In this document: piece after piece, positions 1-5,486 of the stretch | Layout of the letters: every line of letters begins with the position of its first letter | Numbering within the stretch: the stretch's first letter is position 1 | Assembly (NCBI GenBank): GCA_027622115.1 | Contig: JAQBZS010000566.1 | Location: 1 to 5,486 of the forward strand | DNA: 5,486 bases | Direction: 5' to 3' | DNA from: Planctomycetota bacterium | GTDB lineage: Bacteria > Planctomycetota > Planctomycetia > Planctomycetales > Planctomycetaceae | Translations under genes and position numbers: made by a program | The notes under the pieces: generated by a model | Seen by the model: the letters and a program-made list of their open reading frames with translations, nothing else | What the model was told of the DNA's origin: nothing | Databases searched by the model: none

Positions 1-41
1 AAAAACACGAATGAGTTCCATCTATTTGCTACTTCTTGTGA

Positions 42-161
42 ATTAGTCTCGCTGGGTTAAGGACTAGATACGACGATTGTTCCGTGCTGACAACCAACGT
101 CGCGGAGTTTGAGCGAGTGCCCAACTTGAAGGTGATCCGACTGCCGCAGGACGTGACTTGA
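42..161 (+). pseudogene. C-terminal remnant of a PIN-domain (VapC-like) toxin gene
   Basis: The frame opens after a TGA at 39-41 and runs about 39 codons to a TGA at 159-161. Its translation contains VLTTNVAEFERVPNLKVIRL, which resembles the end of VapC/PIN ribonucleases: a hydrophobic strand, then T-x-N, then (D/E)F-x-R-(V/I)P-x-L at the C-terminus. Family knowledge: PIN toxins are about 130-140 residues with three or four acidic metal ligands. Here only the last quarter is present, with no start codon, no RBS and no upstream acidic residues, so catalysis is not expected. In the stretch 1-60 all three forward frames are closed by stops at 12-14, 39-41, 44-46 and 58-60, and I cannot join another frame convincingly. 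The AT-rich 5' flank suggests a deletion or recombination junction near 40-70. No antitoxin gene is visible. The match is by eye; a chance short ORF remains possible. It converges on the anti-sigma gene with 34 bases between the stops. Confidence 0.5.
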
Positions 162-162
162 C

Positions 163-180
163 GGCTTCAGATTCTGAGCC
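163..180. terminator. Candidate stem-loop between convergent gene ends
   Basis: GGCTTCAG, ATT, CTGAGCC can fold into a seven-pair stem with one bulged T and a three-base loop. It lies between the stop at 161 of the rightward PIN remnant and the stop at 196 of the leftward anti-sigma gene, where a bidirectional terminator would be expected. Neither strand has a U-tract after the stem, so it is not a canonical intrinsic terminator; it could also be an mRNA 3'-end stabilising hairpin or coincidence. Confidence 0.3.
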
Positions 181-195
181 AAACGAATACGAGCC

Positions 196-702
196 TTACC
201 GACTCGCCGGATGGCAAGACAGGCACGTGGCGAGCACGGCTCGTGGGGAATTTTCGACTGCGGCTTCGCGTGTCTGCCACAAGCACATTTCGATTTCCGG
301 CGAGATTCCCGCGTCGCGATCACCGCCGGGTGAAATCATCAGCAACATGCAGGCGAACAACGCCGATCCAACAATCGCGACGGCAATGCGGCGACGCCAC
401 GAGGAGTCCGACCGAGCAGCGGTGGGTTGTCGGATCCGTCGGGCCATCGCCGTCGTCTCGGCCAAGCGTCGAGATTCGAAGCCGACGTCGTCTCCGGCAA
501 ACAGTCGTCCGATGCGAGCATGCTGCAGTCGATTGGCGTCACCCGTCGTCACGCTGCATTCAGCGGTCAATAATGACAATGCCGGTTCGAGCGTTTCCTT
601 CATCCGCCGACAGCGCGGGCACATATCCAAGTGCCAGTTTAGCTCGGTGGCCTGTTGGCGGTTTGGGTCCGTGATGTATTCGAATGCGTCGTCGCAGTTC
701 AT
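196..702 (-). CDS. Single-span ZAS-type anti-sigma factor with C-terminal CxxCH
   Basis: Predicted inner-membrane anti-sigma factor (168 aa) partnering the ECF sigma factor encoded just upstream. The N-terminus has the zinc-binding anti-sigma (ZAS) pattern: Cys3 in MNCDDAF, then His24-x3-Cys28-x2-Cys31 (HLDMCPRC). A middle segment of about 70 residues leads to one hydrophobic span at about 106-123, preceded by Trp-Arg-Arg-Arg, so the N-terminus should be cytoplasmic. The exported tail is only ~45 residues and ends CLSCHPASR, so Cys160-x2-Cys163-His164 has the form of a c-heme attachment site. I chose ATG at 702 over the in-frame ATG at 720 because AGGGGA sits six bases before 702, nothing comparable precedes 720, and MNC(D/E) is the usual family start. 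No specific family name is recognised beyond ZAS. The sigma stop lies 51 bases upstream. Long open frames on the other strand here show no motif. Confidence 0.75.
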   Translation of the reverse strand: MNCDDAFEYITDPNRQQATELNWHLDMCPRCRRMKETLEPALSLLTAECSVTTGDANRLQHARIGRLFAGDDVGFESRRLAETTAMARRIRQPTAARSDSSWRRRIAVAIVGSALFACMLLMISPGGDRDAGISPEIEMCLWQTREAAVENSPRAVLATCLSCHPASR

Positions 703-708
703 CCGAAT

Positions 709-714
709 TCCCCT
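709..714 (-). promoter_or_regulatory. Shine-Dalgarno site deciding the anti-sigma start
   Basis: AGGGGA on the minus strand lies six bases before the ATG at 702 and inside the six-codon extension that would start at 720. It therefore supports the shorter protein. Confidence 0.6.
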
Positions 715-753
715 ATTCATGTCGTACTAGGCCTGATGGCGGCCGTTGGGTGA

Positions 754-1317
754 TCAAGTCGATGAATCCAGTCGCTGAGACAACAGCAGCAGTCCGTTTT
801 TGACACGATGCTTGGCGGCTCGCAGGCTGCATTGCATGGCGTCGGCGATTTCCTGGAACTTCAACTCGCCAAAAAACCGCAGGCGAATTGCATCGGCCTG
901 AGCTTCGGGCAGCCGATCCAGTTCGAGCGTCAGCAGTTGGCGACTCTCCGCCTGTAAGACGTGTTGCAGACCGTTCTCGAAGCTTGCCGGTTCCGGAACC
1001 TCGGTTGTCCGCGACGCCTGCAAAGCCGATCGCGAAAACTCGCGGTTGCGTTTGCGTCGACCCAAATGCCGACGACACAGATTGAGCAAGATCGTCCAAA
1101 TCCACGTGTGAAACGCGAAATCCGAGTTGTACGTGTGCCTGGCTGAAAACGCCGCGAGGAACGCTTCTTGAACGACGTCCTCGGCCCAACTTGTGTCGCC
1201 GAGCTTGCTGGACGCCACGCGAAGCAACGTCGGCTGATAACGGTCGACGAGTTCATCGAACAGCGAGTGCTCGCCCCGCTGCACGCGTTCCATGATTTCA
1301 ATGTCGTCAAGTGCCAC
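754..1317 (-). CDS. ECF-subfamily RNA polymerase sigma factor
   Basis: Alternative sigma factor (187 aa) that would direct RNA polymerase to a stress or signal regulon. Length and two-domain layout are those of group 4 (ECF) sigmas: region 2 at about residues 20-90, including FDELVDRYQPTLLRVA, the DVVQEAFLAAF helix and FHTWIWTILLNLCRRH followed by a basic stretch; a variable linker to about 127; and region 4 at about 128-182, with LDRLPEAQADAIRLRFF and the helix-turn-helix KFQEIADAMQCSLRAAKHRV. There is no region 1.1 or region 3. The start is GTG (MALDDIEIMERV), 10 bases after the dehydrogenase stop and just after an AGGTGA site; the next in-frame ATG (residue 9) would trim the first helix. 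The anti-sigma gene follows. Target promoters and signal cannot be read from sequence; no GGAAC-type ECF promoter was found upstream, so autoregulation is unsupported. Confidence 0.92.
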   Translation of the reverse strand: MALDDIEIMERVQRGEHSLFDELVDRYQPTLLRVASSKLGDTSWAEDVVQEAFLAAFSARHTYNSDFAFHTWIWTILLNLCRRHLGRRKRNREFSRSALQASRTTEVPEPASFENGLQHVLQAESRQLLTLELDRLPEAQADAIRLRFFGELKFQEIADAMQCSLRAAKHRVKNGLLLLSQRLDSST

Positions 1318-1320
1318 GCG

Positions 1321-1326
1321 TCACCT
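1321..1326 (-). promoter_or_regulatory. Shine-Dalgarno site supporting the GTG start of the sigma factor
   Basis: AGGTGA on the minus strand ends three bases before the GTG at 1317. It matches the distal part of the anti-SD complement (AGGAGGTGA), which places the AGG six bases from the start, a normal distance. It sits in the 10-base gap after the dehydrogenase stop. Confidence 0.55.
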
Positions 1327-1327
1327 G

Positions 1328-2206
1328 TTATTTACCGACGATGTCCACACCGATCTTGTAGATGGCGGCCGTGTCCAGCACGCAATCGTTCGACTCGAAC
1401 AATCGAGCCACCGCTGCTTTGTGGATTTTCATCTTAGTTCCGCCTACGCCGATCGCACCATAGCACGCCACGCCGTCTCGATCGGCGGCCTTGTCCATGA
1501 CATTGACCCCACCAAGCCCCAAGGGCGGCACGGCGTTGAGGTCGATGGCCACTTTGAGCGAATCGATATTGCGACGTTGATCGGTCGAGAGCAACTCGAC
1601 ACCCGCCGCACCCGCCGCGATCACCACGTCGGCACCCGCAAACCGAGCAACGTCGCCGTCGTCACTACTCCATCCCAGCGGTGTCAGTCGCGCGTCTTCG
1701 ACCGCGGCGGCGATGTGGTCGCACGTCTGCAAGGCTCGACCTTCGGAACGAGACACCACGGTGACCTCGGCTCCTTCGGACGCCAGAATCTGAGCGGCTC
1801 GGTGACCCACCGGCCCGGTTCCACCCAGCACCACCACGCGAGCTTCCGCCAAGTTCACATGCCGAGCCGCCGAGATCACGGCGGCGGCGGCGGTGGTGTT
1901 CGACCCGTTTGAATCCATCATAACGGAGACTCGAACCGGCCCGAAAAACGTTTTCAGCACTCGGCCGAACAGGGCCTCGCCGTCGGCGACGCGGCTGCCA
2001 CCGACGAAGATGGCGGTATGCTTCAAGTCCCGTGGGCCGCGAGTAAACATCGCTCCGTGAACCAGTGATTCGACGTTTTCAGGAGTGACTCCGGCGTAGC
2101 TAAAGATTTCATCGACGCCCGCATCCACGGCCACGACGCGATCGAACGAACTTGGCAACGAGTCGGTATCAAGTTGAATGAGAATGGTTTTCGAGGGAGC
2201 CTTCAT
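1328..2206 (-). CDS. mtdB: NAD(P)-dependent methylene-tetrahydromethanopterin dehydrogenase (MtdA/MtdB/MtdC family)
   Basis: Cytoplasmic enzyme (292 aa) oxidising methylene-H4MPT to methenyl-H4MPT with NAD(P)+, a step in H4MPT-linked oxidation or detoxification of formaldehyde. The N-terminal domain (about 5-115) shows ILIQLDTDSLPSSFDRVVAVDAGVDE in two blocks, VHGAMFTRGPRDLK and VSVMMDSNGSNTTAAAAV. The Rossmann nucleotide-binding part has VVVLGGTGPVGHRAA (about 124-138), AGAAGVELL, DLNAVPPLGLGGV and the C-terminal GAIGVGGTKMKIHKAAVARL followed by FES. These match the family along the full length and I see no broken motif. The symbol marks the family only: MtdA (NADP-specific), MtdB and the MtdC class reported from planctomycete-type sequences cannot be separated by eye. 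The start is ATG 2206, whose A is the last base of the upstream TGA (TGATG), implying translational coupling; an in-frame TTG at 2209 would add one residue. No other C1 gene is in view. Confidence 0.9.
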   Translation of the reverse strand: MKAPSKTILIQLDTDSLPSSFDRVVAVDAGVDEIFSYAGVTPENVESLVHGAMFTRGPRDLKHTAIFVGGSRVADGEALFGRVLKTFFGPVRVSVMMDSNGSNTTAAAAVISAARHVNLAEARVVVLGGTGPVGHRAAQILASEGAEVTVVSRSEGRALQTCDHIAAAVEDARLTPLGWSSDDGDVARFAGADVVIAAGAAGVELLSTDQRRNIDSLKVAIDLNAVPPLGLGGVNVMDKAADRDGVACYGAIGVGGTKMKIHKAAVARLFESNDCVLDTAAIYKIGVDIVGK

Positions 2207-3405
2207 CAAACCGCTTTCTTTGCGTCAATTGAGCTTTTGATATACAGCGCGATCACGACGCTGAAGAAGACGCCGGCGATCCAGTCAAACGTGTTCAATG
2301 TGTAATACCAACCCTTGCTCGGGCTCGCCGCCATGCCGAGGATTGCCGAGAGGATCAAGAACCCGAAATGCCCGATACCGACATACGCGGCAACGGAGCA
2401 GAATTTGGCTGCGGATCGGATTTTTTTGCGGTTCGCGGCGATCGACATGGCGAACATCGCCAGGATAAACCCAGCCTCCACAACGGCCGCAATGAGCAAA
2501 GTCAGCAAGCCTTTCCCGACATCACCGCCGTACCGGGCATAGACAACACTCAATCCAACCTCCGGGAAACCACTCATGCCGCTGCCAAAGACGCGCAGCA
2601 CGTGGATAAACCAGAAGATCAGGGCAATTGAAAAGCAACTCAATGCCGCGATGGAAAGTCCCTTGGTGGTTCCATCGGGGGCCATCATCATGAAGACCGC
2701 ACCAACAATCAGTGGAATGAATGCCAAACAGGCGATGAGGACGCGAACTTTCTGGAAGGTTCCCAACGTCTGCAAGAAACTGATGGTCGATTGTCGGCTT
2801 TCGAACCATTCCCTCTGCATCTCCCGCTGTTTTTCGAAGCGCTGGCGCATGTCGAGACCCTGAAGGTCGCTGGCACTGATTGTTGGCGGGGCACTCGGAC
2901 CCGACATCAATTGGCCGATCATTGAAATCAACAGATCAAGCCCGTGCGTGCCGGCCAACACCATGAAGGCGATGGAAACGATCGTGACGCCGATCTTGAA
3001 ACGCTTCCACCCGCCCGTTCCGCCGCCGCTCCGACCTCGCGACCGCGTTGGCCGCACGTCGTAATCGTCTTCTTCATCCTCGAATTCGTCTTCAAAGTCG
3101 TCGTAGTCATCGAAATCGTCGTCGTCCTGATGGCTCGGCGCGGGCCGTCGGGCAGCTGGCTTTGACGGTCGCCTGGATGCACTGCCTTTGGATCGCGGAG
3201 CGCGTTCGGGTTCAACGTCTTCCTCGTATTCTTCGATCTCGTCGTCCGGTTCCGCCGCTTTCGCGGCACTTGCCCCACCGGCTCCTTTCGGCACTCGAAA
3301 GGCGGTTCCGCAAGACTTGCAGCGAACACCAACACCCGGCTTTTGAACTTCAAGAACAAGAACTTTGCCGCATTCCTTGTTGGGACAGCGTAATTTGACA
3401 CGCAT
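2206..3405 (-). CDS. MJ0042-type zinc-ribbon protein with acidic linker and six membrane spans
   Basis: Membrane protein of unknown function (399 aa), first gene of the leftward set. Residues 1-40 form a zinc ribbon of MJ0042 type: Cys7-x4-Cys12 and Cys29-x2-Cys32 (CPNKEC, CKSC, then GTAFRVP). Residues ~53-130 are disordered, alternating acidic runs (54-68; Asp/Glu/Phe/Tyr-rich 94-116) with basic Arg/Lys/Ser/Pro stretches. Six hydrophobic spans follow at about 137-157, 221-241, 249-270, 297-321, 336-359 and 372-390. Between spans 1 and 2 lies a ~60-residue loop with a strongly charged likely helix (RQRFEKQREMQREW). NRKKIR (325-330) and the Lys-containing C-terminus fit a topology with both ends and the zinc ribbon in the cytoplasm. 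ATG 3405 is the natural start because the ribbon begins at once; no good SD precedes it. Its stop overlaps the dehydrogenase start. I cannot assign a role; family members are often annotated only by the zinc ribbon. Confidence 0.85.
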   Translation of the reverse strand: MRVKLRCPNKECGKVLVLEVQKPGVGVRCKSCGTAFRVPKGAGGASAAKAAEPDDEIEEYEEDVEPERAPRSKGSASRRPSKPAARRPAPSHQDDDDFDDYDDFEDEFEDEEDDYDVRPTRSRGRSGGGTGGWKRFKIGVTIVSIAFMVLAGTHGLDLLISMIGQLMSGPSAPPTISASDLQGLDMRQRFEKQREMQREWFESRQSTISFLQTLGTFQKVRVLIACLAFIPLIVGAVFMMMAPDGTTKGLSIAALSCFSIALIFWFIHVLRVFGSGMSGFPEVGLSVVYARYGGDVGKGLLTLLIAAVVEAGFILAMFAMSIAANRKKIRSAAKFCSVAAYVGIGHFGFLILSAILGMAASPSKGWYYTLNTFDWIAGVFFSVVIALYIKSSIDAKKAV

Positions 3406-3541
3406 GGAAATGGCTCAATGTGGATACAAATGATGAAATCGTGAACTGGATACGCCGCGAATCCAAACCGCCCATGTGGGTCTGGGCGAATTTCGCGACG
3501 GAAATGATAGCCGCGCGGCAGACGAGTTGCGTGTCTCGCAA

Positions 3542-3582
3542 GATCTCAAACCAGGATTACCATCGATCGCGGGTTTCAGATC
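3542..3582. repeat. 11-bp imperfect inverted repeat with 19-nt centre
   Basis: GATCTCAAACC (3542-3552) pairs with GGTTTCAGATC (3572-3582) at 10 of 11 positions, the single mismatch being C3547 against C3577. The centre is 3553-3571. Neither strand has a U-tract afterwards, so it is not an ordinary terminator. Its location about 140 bp upstream of the leftward start and 160 bp upstream of the rightward start would suit an operator for a dimeric regulator or a folded 5' leader element. Confidence 0.5.
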
Positions 3583-3589
3583 ACGTGTG

Positions 3590-3620
3590 CGACAATTCGT
3601 TGGCCGTCGATTCGTTGTCG
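3590..3620. repeat. Short inverted repeat CGACAA-N19-TTGTCG overlapping a direct repeat
   Basis: Arms 3590-3595 and 3615-3620 are perfect over six bases around a 19-nt centre. Within it ATTCGTTG occurs twice in direct orientation (3595-3602 and 3610-3617), 15 bases apart. Six-base arms are easily met by chance, so this is a weak candidate operator. Confidence 0.25.
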
Positions 3621-3682
3621 GTAATGCCGACACCGGCGGGCTGGCACGCCCCATTCGATTCATGTCGCCGGTTGTGGTGACG

Positions 3683-3691
3683 TGATAACAT
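3683..3691 (+). promoter_or_regulatory. Weak extended -10 candidate for the cytochrome gene
   Basis: TGATAACAT reads as an extended -10 (TG-N-TAACAT, four of six matches to TATAAT) about 50 bases before the ATG at 3741. The -35 position (3663-3668, TGTCGC) is poor. Planctomycete promoters are not well described by E. coli rules, so this is only a candidate. Confidence 0.2.
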
Positions 3692-3740
3692 CGATCTCAG
3701 TGTTTCCGCACGAAAACAACGCTGAATTTGGGATTGATCC

Positions 3741-5486
3741 ATGCCGTGGAAGTCCGTGATTTTTGCTCTGGTGCTGCTGACGGGAACGAACATTCGGCTG
3801 GCGTTGACTGCCGAGCCGATTGCATTCAACCGCGACGTGCGACCGATTCTGTCGAACAGTTGCTTTGAGTGTCATGGCTTTGACGCCAAGCAACGACAGG
3901 GCGGTTTGCGTTTGGACCAACGAATCGTCGCGCTTGCGAAATTGAAGTCCGGCGCGACGGCGATTGTGCCGGGGAATATCACGTCCAGCGAATTGGTCCG
4001 ACGCATCACCGCTCAAGACGACGACCGCATGCCGCCCGCCGATCATGCAAAACCGCTGACCGCCAAACAAATCGCCGTGTTGACCGAGTGGGTGCGGCAG
4101 GGGGCCGAATACCAACAGCACTGGGCGTTCATCCCGCCAAAGCAACCCCCGACTCCAATCGTGCAACAGCAGGGCTGGCGGAAGAATGGCATCGACGATT
4201 TCGTATTGCGGAAACTTGAACAGCAGGGACTTGAGCCCGCTGGCGAGGCGGATCGTGAGACGCTGATTCGCCGCGCGGCGTTCGATCTGACCGGACTGCC
4301 GCCGACGATCGAGGAGATTGATGCCTTTTTGGCCGACATGGCACCTGGCGCGTTTGAACGAGTTGTTGATCGCTACTTGAAGTCGTCCGCGTACGGCGAA
4401 CACATGACGCGACACTGGCTGGACCTCGCGCGGTACGCCGACACCAACGGCTATCAATACGACACCGAACGGCAGATGTGGGTTTGGCGAGATTGGGTGA
4501 TCGATGCCTACAACAAGAACATGCCGTTCGATCAATTCACCATCGAACAACTTGCCGGCGACCTCTTGCCCAACGCGACGCCGTCACAACGGCTGGCCAC
4601 CGGGTTCAATCGCAACCACGGGATCACGATCGAAGGCGGCGTGATCGATGAGGAGTATCGGATCGAATACGTCATGGATCGCGTCGTCACGACGTCCGCC
4701 GTGTGGCTGGGACTGACAATGGGCTGTGCCCGATGCCACGACCACAAGTTCGACCCGATCTCGCAACAAGACTTTTACAAGTTCTTTGCCTTCTTCAATC
4801 AGGTGCCCGAGCGCGGCAACAACGGCTTCGACCCCAAGTTGCAAGCGGCTTCACCATTGGCGGAAACGCAACACCGGGAACTCGACCAACAGATCGCTCG
4901 ACTGCGGAACCAAATGGCGAGTCTTGCCCAGGACGTTGAGCCGCACGTGCGGAAATGGGCCGACGAGATTGCAGCGTCTCAGGGCAAGGGCTGGTCGGTG
5001 CTCGTGCCGACGCGGATGGTGTCCAGCGGCCGATCGACGATGACCAAACTTGAGGATCACTCGATACTCGTGGGCAACGCGAATCCCAACCACGACGTTT
5101 ATGACATCGCGGCTCGCACGGACGAAGTCGGCATGACCGCAGTTCGACTCGAAACACTCACGCATCCGTCGCTGCCAGGTGGCGGACCCGGCCGACATTC
5201 CAACTCCAACTTCGTGTTGAGCGAGTTTGAACTGACGGCGGTTTCCGTGACCGAACCCGCAAAGTCGCAGGTCGTGAAGTTCTCGAAAGCCACCGCAGAC
5301 TATTCGCAACAGGGCTACCACGTGGGCAACGCGATCGACGGCAAAGTGGCTGGCAGCAACGGTTGGGCGGTCGACGGACCGACTCGCAAGCAACCATGCA
5401 CCGCAGTTTTTGTCGCGGCGGCACCGTTTGGTTTCGCGGGCGGGACGGAATTGCGTTTCAAGCTGCGGCACGAAGCCGGCTTCAAG
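3741..5486 (+). CDS. Secreted planctomycete cytochrome c (PSCyt1)-DUF1549 protein, 3' end outside window
   Basis: Large exported protein, 582 codons visible without a stop. An N-terminal signal peptide is likely (Lys4, hydrophobic 5-14, possible cleavage after LALTA near residue 24). Then FNRDVRPILSNSCFECHGFD gives a c-heme site, Cys41-x2-Cys44-His45, followed by GGLRLD and DDDRMPP, whose Met97 is the usual distal heme ligand: the PSCyt1 domain (about 29-123). DUF1549 spans about 150-355, with RRAAFDLTGLPPT, HWLDLARYADTNGY, FTIEQLAGDLLP, GFNRNHGITIEGGVIDEEYR and a second CxxCH at 329-333 (CARCHDHKFDPI). A probable coiled coil (about 375-400) precedes a beta-rich segment (about 417-582) with GRHSNSNFVLSEFEL; a DUF1553 domain is expected beyond the window. 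ATG 3741 is the first possible start, since TGA is in frame at 3735-3737; GGGA 5' of it is a weak SD. Family members are often beside DUF1501 genes and may serve polymer breakdown, but the substrate is unknown. Confidence 0.93.
   Translation, partial: MPWKSVIFALVLLTGTNIRLALTAEPIAFNRDVRPILSNSCFECHGFDAKQRQGGLRLDQRIVALAKLKSGATAIVPGNITSSELVRRITAQDDDRMPPADHAKPLTAKQIAVLTEWVRQGAEYQQHWAFIPPKQPPTPIVQQQGWRKNGIDDFVLRKLEQQGLEPAGEADRETLIRRAAFDLTGLPPTIEEIDAFLADMAPGAFERVVDRYLKSSAYGEHMTRHWLDLARYADTNGYQYDTERQMWVWRDWVIDAYNKNMPFDQFTIEQLAGDLLPNATPSQRLATGFNRNHGITIEGGVIDEEYRIEYVMDRVVTTSAVWLGLTMGCARCHDHKFDPISQQDFYKFFAFFNQVPERGNNGFDPKLQAASPLAETQHRELDQQIARLRNQMASLAQDVEPHVRKWADEIAASQGKGWSVLVPTRMVSSGRSTMTKLEDHSILVGNANPNHDVYDIAARTDEVGMTAVRLETLTHPSLPGGGPGRHSNSNFVLSEFELTAVSVTEPAKSQVVKFSKATADYSQQGYHVGNAIDGKVAGSNGWAVDGPTRKQPCTAVFVAAAPFGFAGGTELRFKLRHEAGFK

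Larger units (their letters stand above)
3406..3740. other. Divergent intergenic region with inverted repeats, no credible gene
   Basis: These 335 bases separate the leftward operon from the rightward cytochrome gene and must carry promoters for both. Short open frames of 60-85 codons exist on both strands, but none shows a recognisable motif or RBS. I see no -35/-10 pair for the leftward operon that I would defend, and no GGAAC-type ECF promoter. The notable contents are the two inverted repeats and the weak promoter candidate listed separately. Confidence 0.6.

Noticed and set aside
158..730. 190-codon plus-strand open frame opposite the anti-sigma gene
   Set aside because: No domain or RBS is visible, and the minus strand has the ZAS zinc motif, a membrane span, an SD and operon context.
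729..745. GGCC-N7-GGCC mini-palindrome between the sigma and anti-sigma genes
   Set aside because: Four-base GC arms are frequent by chance in this composition, and there is no U-tract.
1434..1460. GGAAC on the minus strand as an ECF -35 upstream of the sigma gene
   Set aside because: It falls in the conserved GGTKMK codons of the dehydrogenase and has no matching -10 at 16-17 bases.
1878..1893. GGC/GCG trinucleotide run
   Set aside because: It encodes the alanine run after SNGSNTT in the dehydrogenase, a conserved part of the family rather than a repeat element.
1292..1912. 206-codon plus-strand open frame opposite the dehydrogenase
   Set aside because: Antisense shadow of a clearly conserved enzyme; the translation is Arg/His-rich without motifs.
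3420..3685. Overlapping short open frames in the divergent gap as possible small proteins
   Set aside because: Several frames on both strands are open, none with an SD or a plausible composition; they overlap the inverted repeats.
3660..4550. 296-codon minus-strand open frame opposite the cytochrome gene
   Set aside because: The plus strand carries the signal peptide, CxxCH, RMPP and DUF1549 motifs in one frame; the antisense frame has none and is an effect of GC-rich codon use.
4851..5471. 206-codon minus-strand open frame
   Set aside because: Another antisense shadow within the DUF1549 protein region, with no recognisable motif.

Overview
The window looks like chromosomal DNA from a planctomycete, most likely of the Pirellulales/Rhodopirellula type. 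Three things point there. A secreted protein carries a planctomycete-type cytochrome c domain followed by DUF1549. A methylene-tetrahydromethanopterin dehydrogenase is present, and planctomycetes are one of the few bacterial groups with tetrahydromethanopterin-linked C1 genes. A membrane protein carries an MJ0042-type zinc ribbon, a domain common in this phylum. Base composition is fairly GC-rich except for the AT-rich first ~70 bases.

Layout. Bases 1-161 (+) hold what I read as the last ~35 codons of a PIN-domain (VapC-like) toxin gene, cut off upstream by stops in its frame, so a relic. Facing it is a tight four-gene leftward set, read from 3405 down to 196: (i) a zinc-ribbon protein with an acidic linker and six membrane spans; (ii) a methylene-H4MPT dehydrogenase whose ATG overlaps the previous stop by one base; (iii) an ECF-type RNA polymerase sigma factor with a GTG start 10 bases after the dehydrogenase stop; (iv) a one-span ZAS-type anti-sigma factor. 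Spacing suggests a single operon with translational coupling. A divergent intergenic region (3406-3740) has no credible gene but contains a near-perfect 11-bp inverted repeat and a second, shorter inverted repeat, both with 19-nt centres. From 3741 to the window end runs the 5' part (582 codons, 3' end outside) of a secreted PSCyt1-DUF1549 protein.

How the genes may work together. Sigma and anti-sigma should form a membrane signalling pair: the anti-sigma holds the sigma factor at the membrane through its N-terminal zinc motif until a signal releases it. The unusual points are that this pair is cotranscribed with a C1-transfer enzyme and that the predicted exported tail of the anti-sigma factor ends in Cys-Leu-Ser-Cys-His, the form of a covalent c-heme attachment site, four residues before the C-terminus. 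A redox- or heme-based sensing tail is a testable guess, not a demonstrated fact. No mobile element, CRISPR array, tRNA or rRNA was seen.
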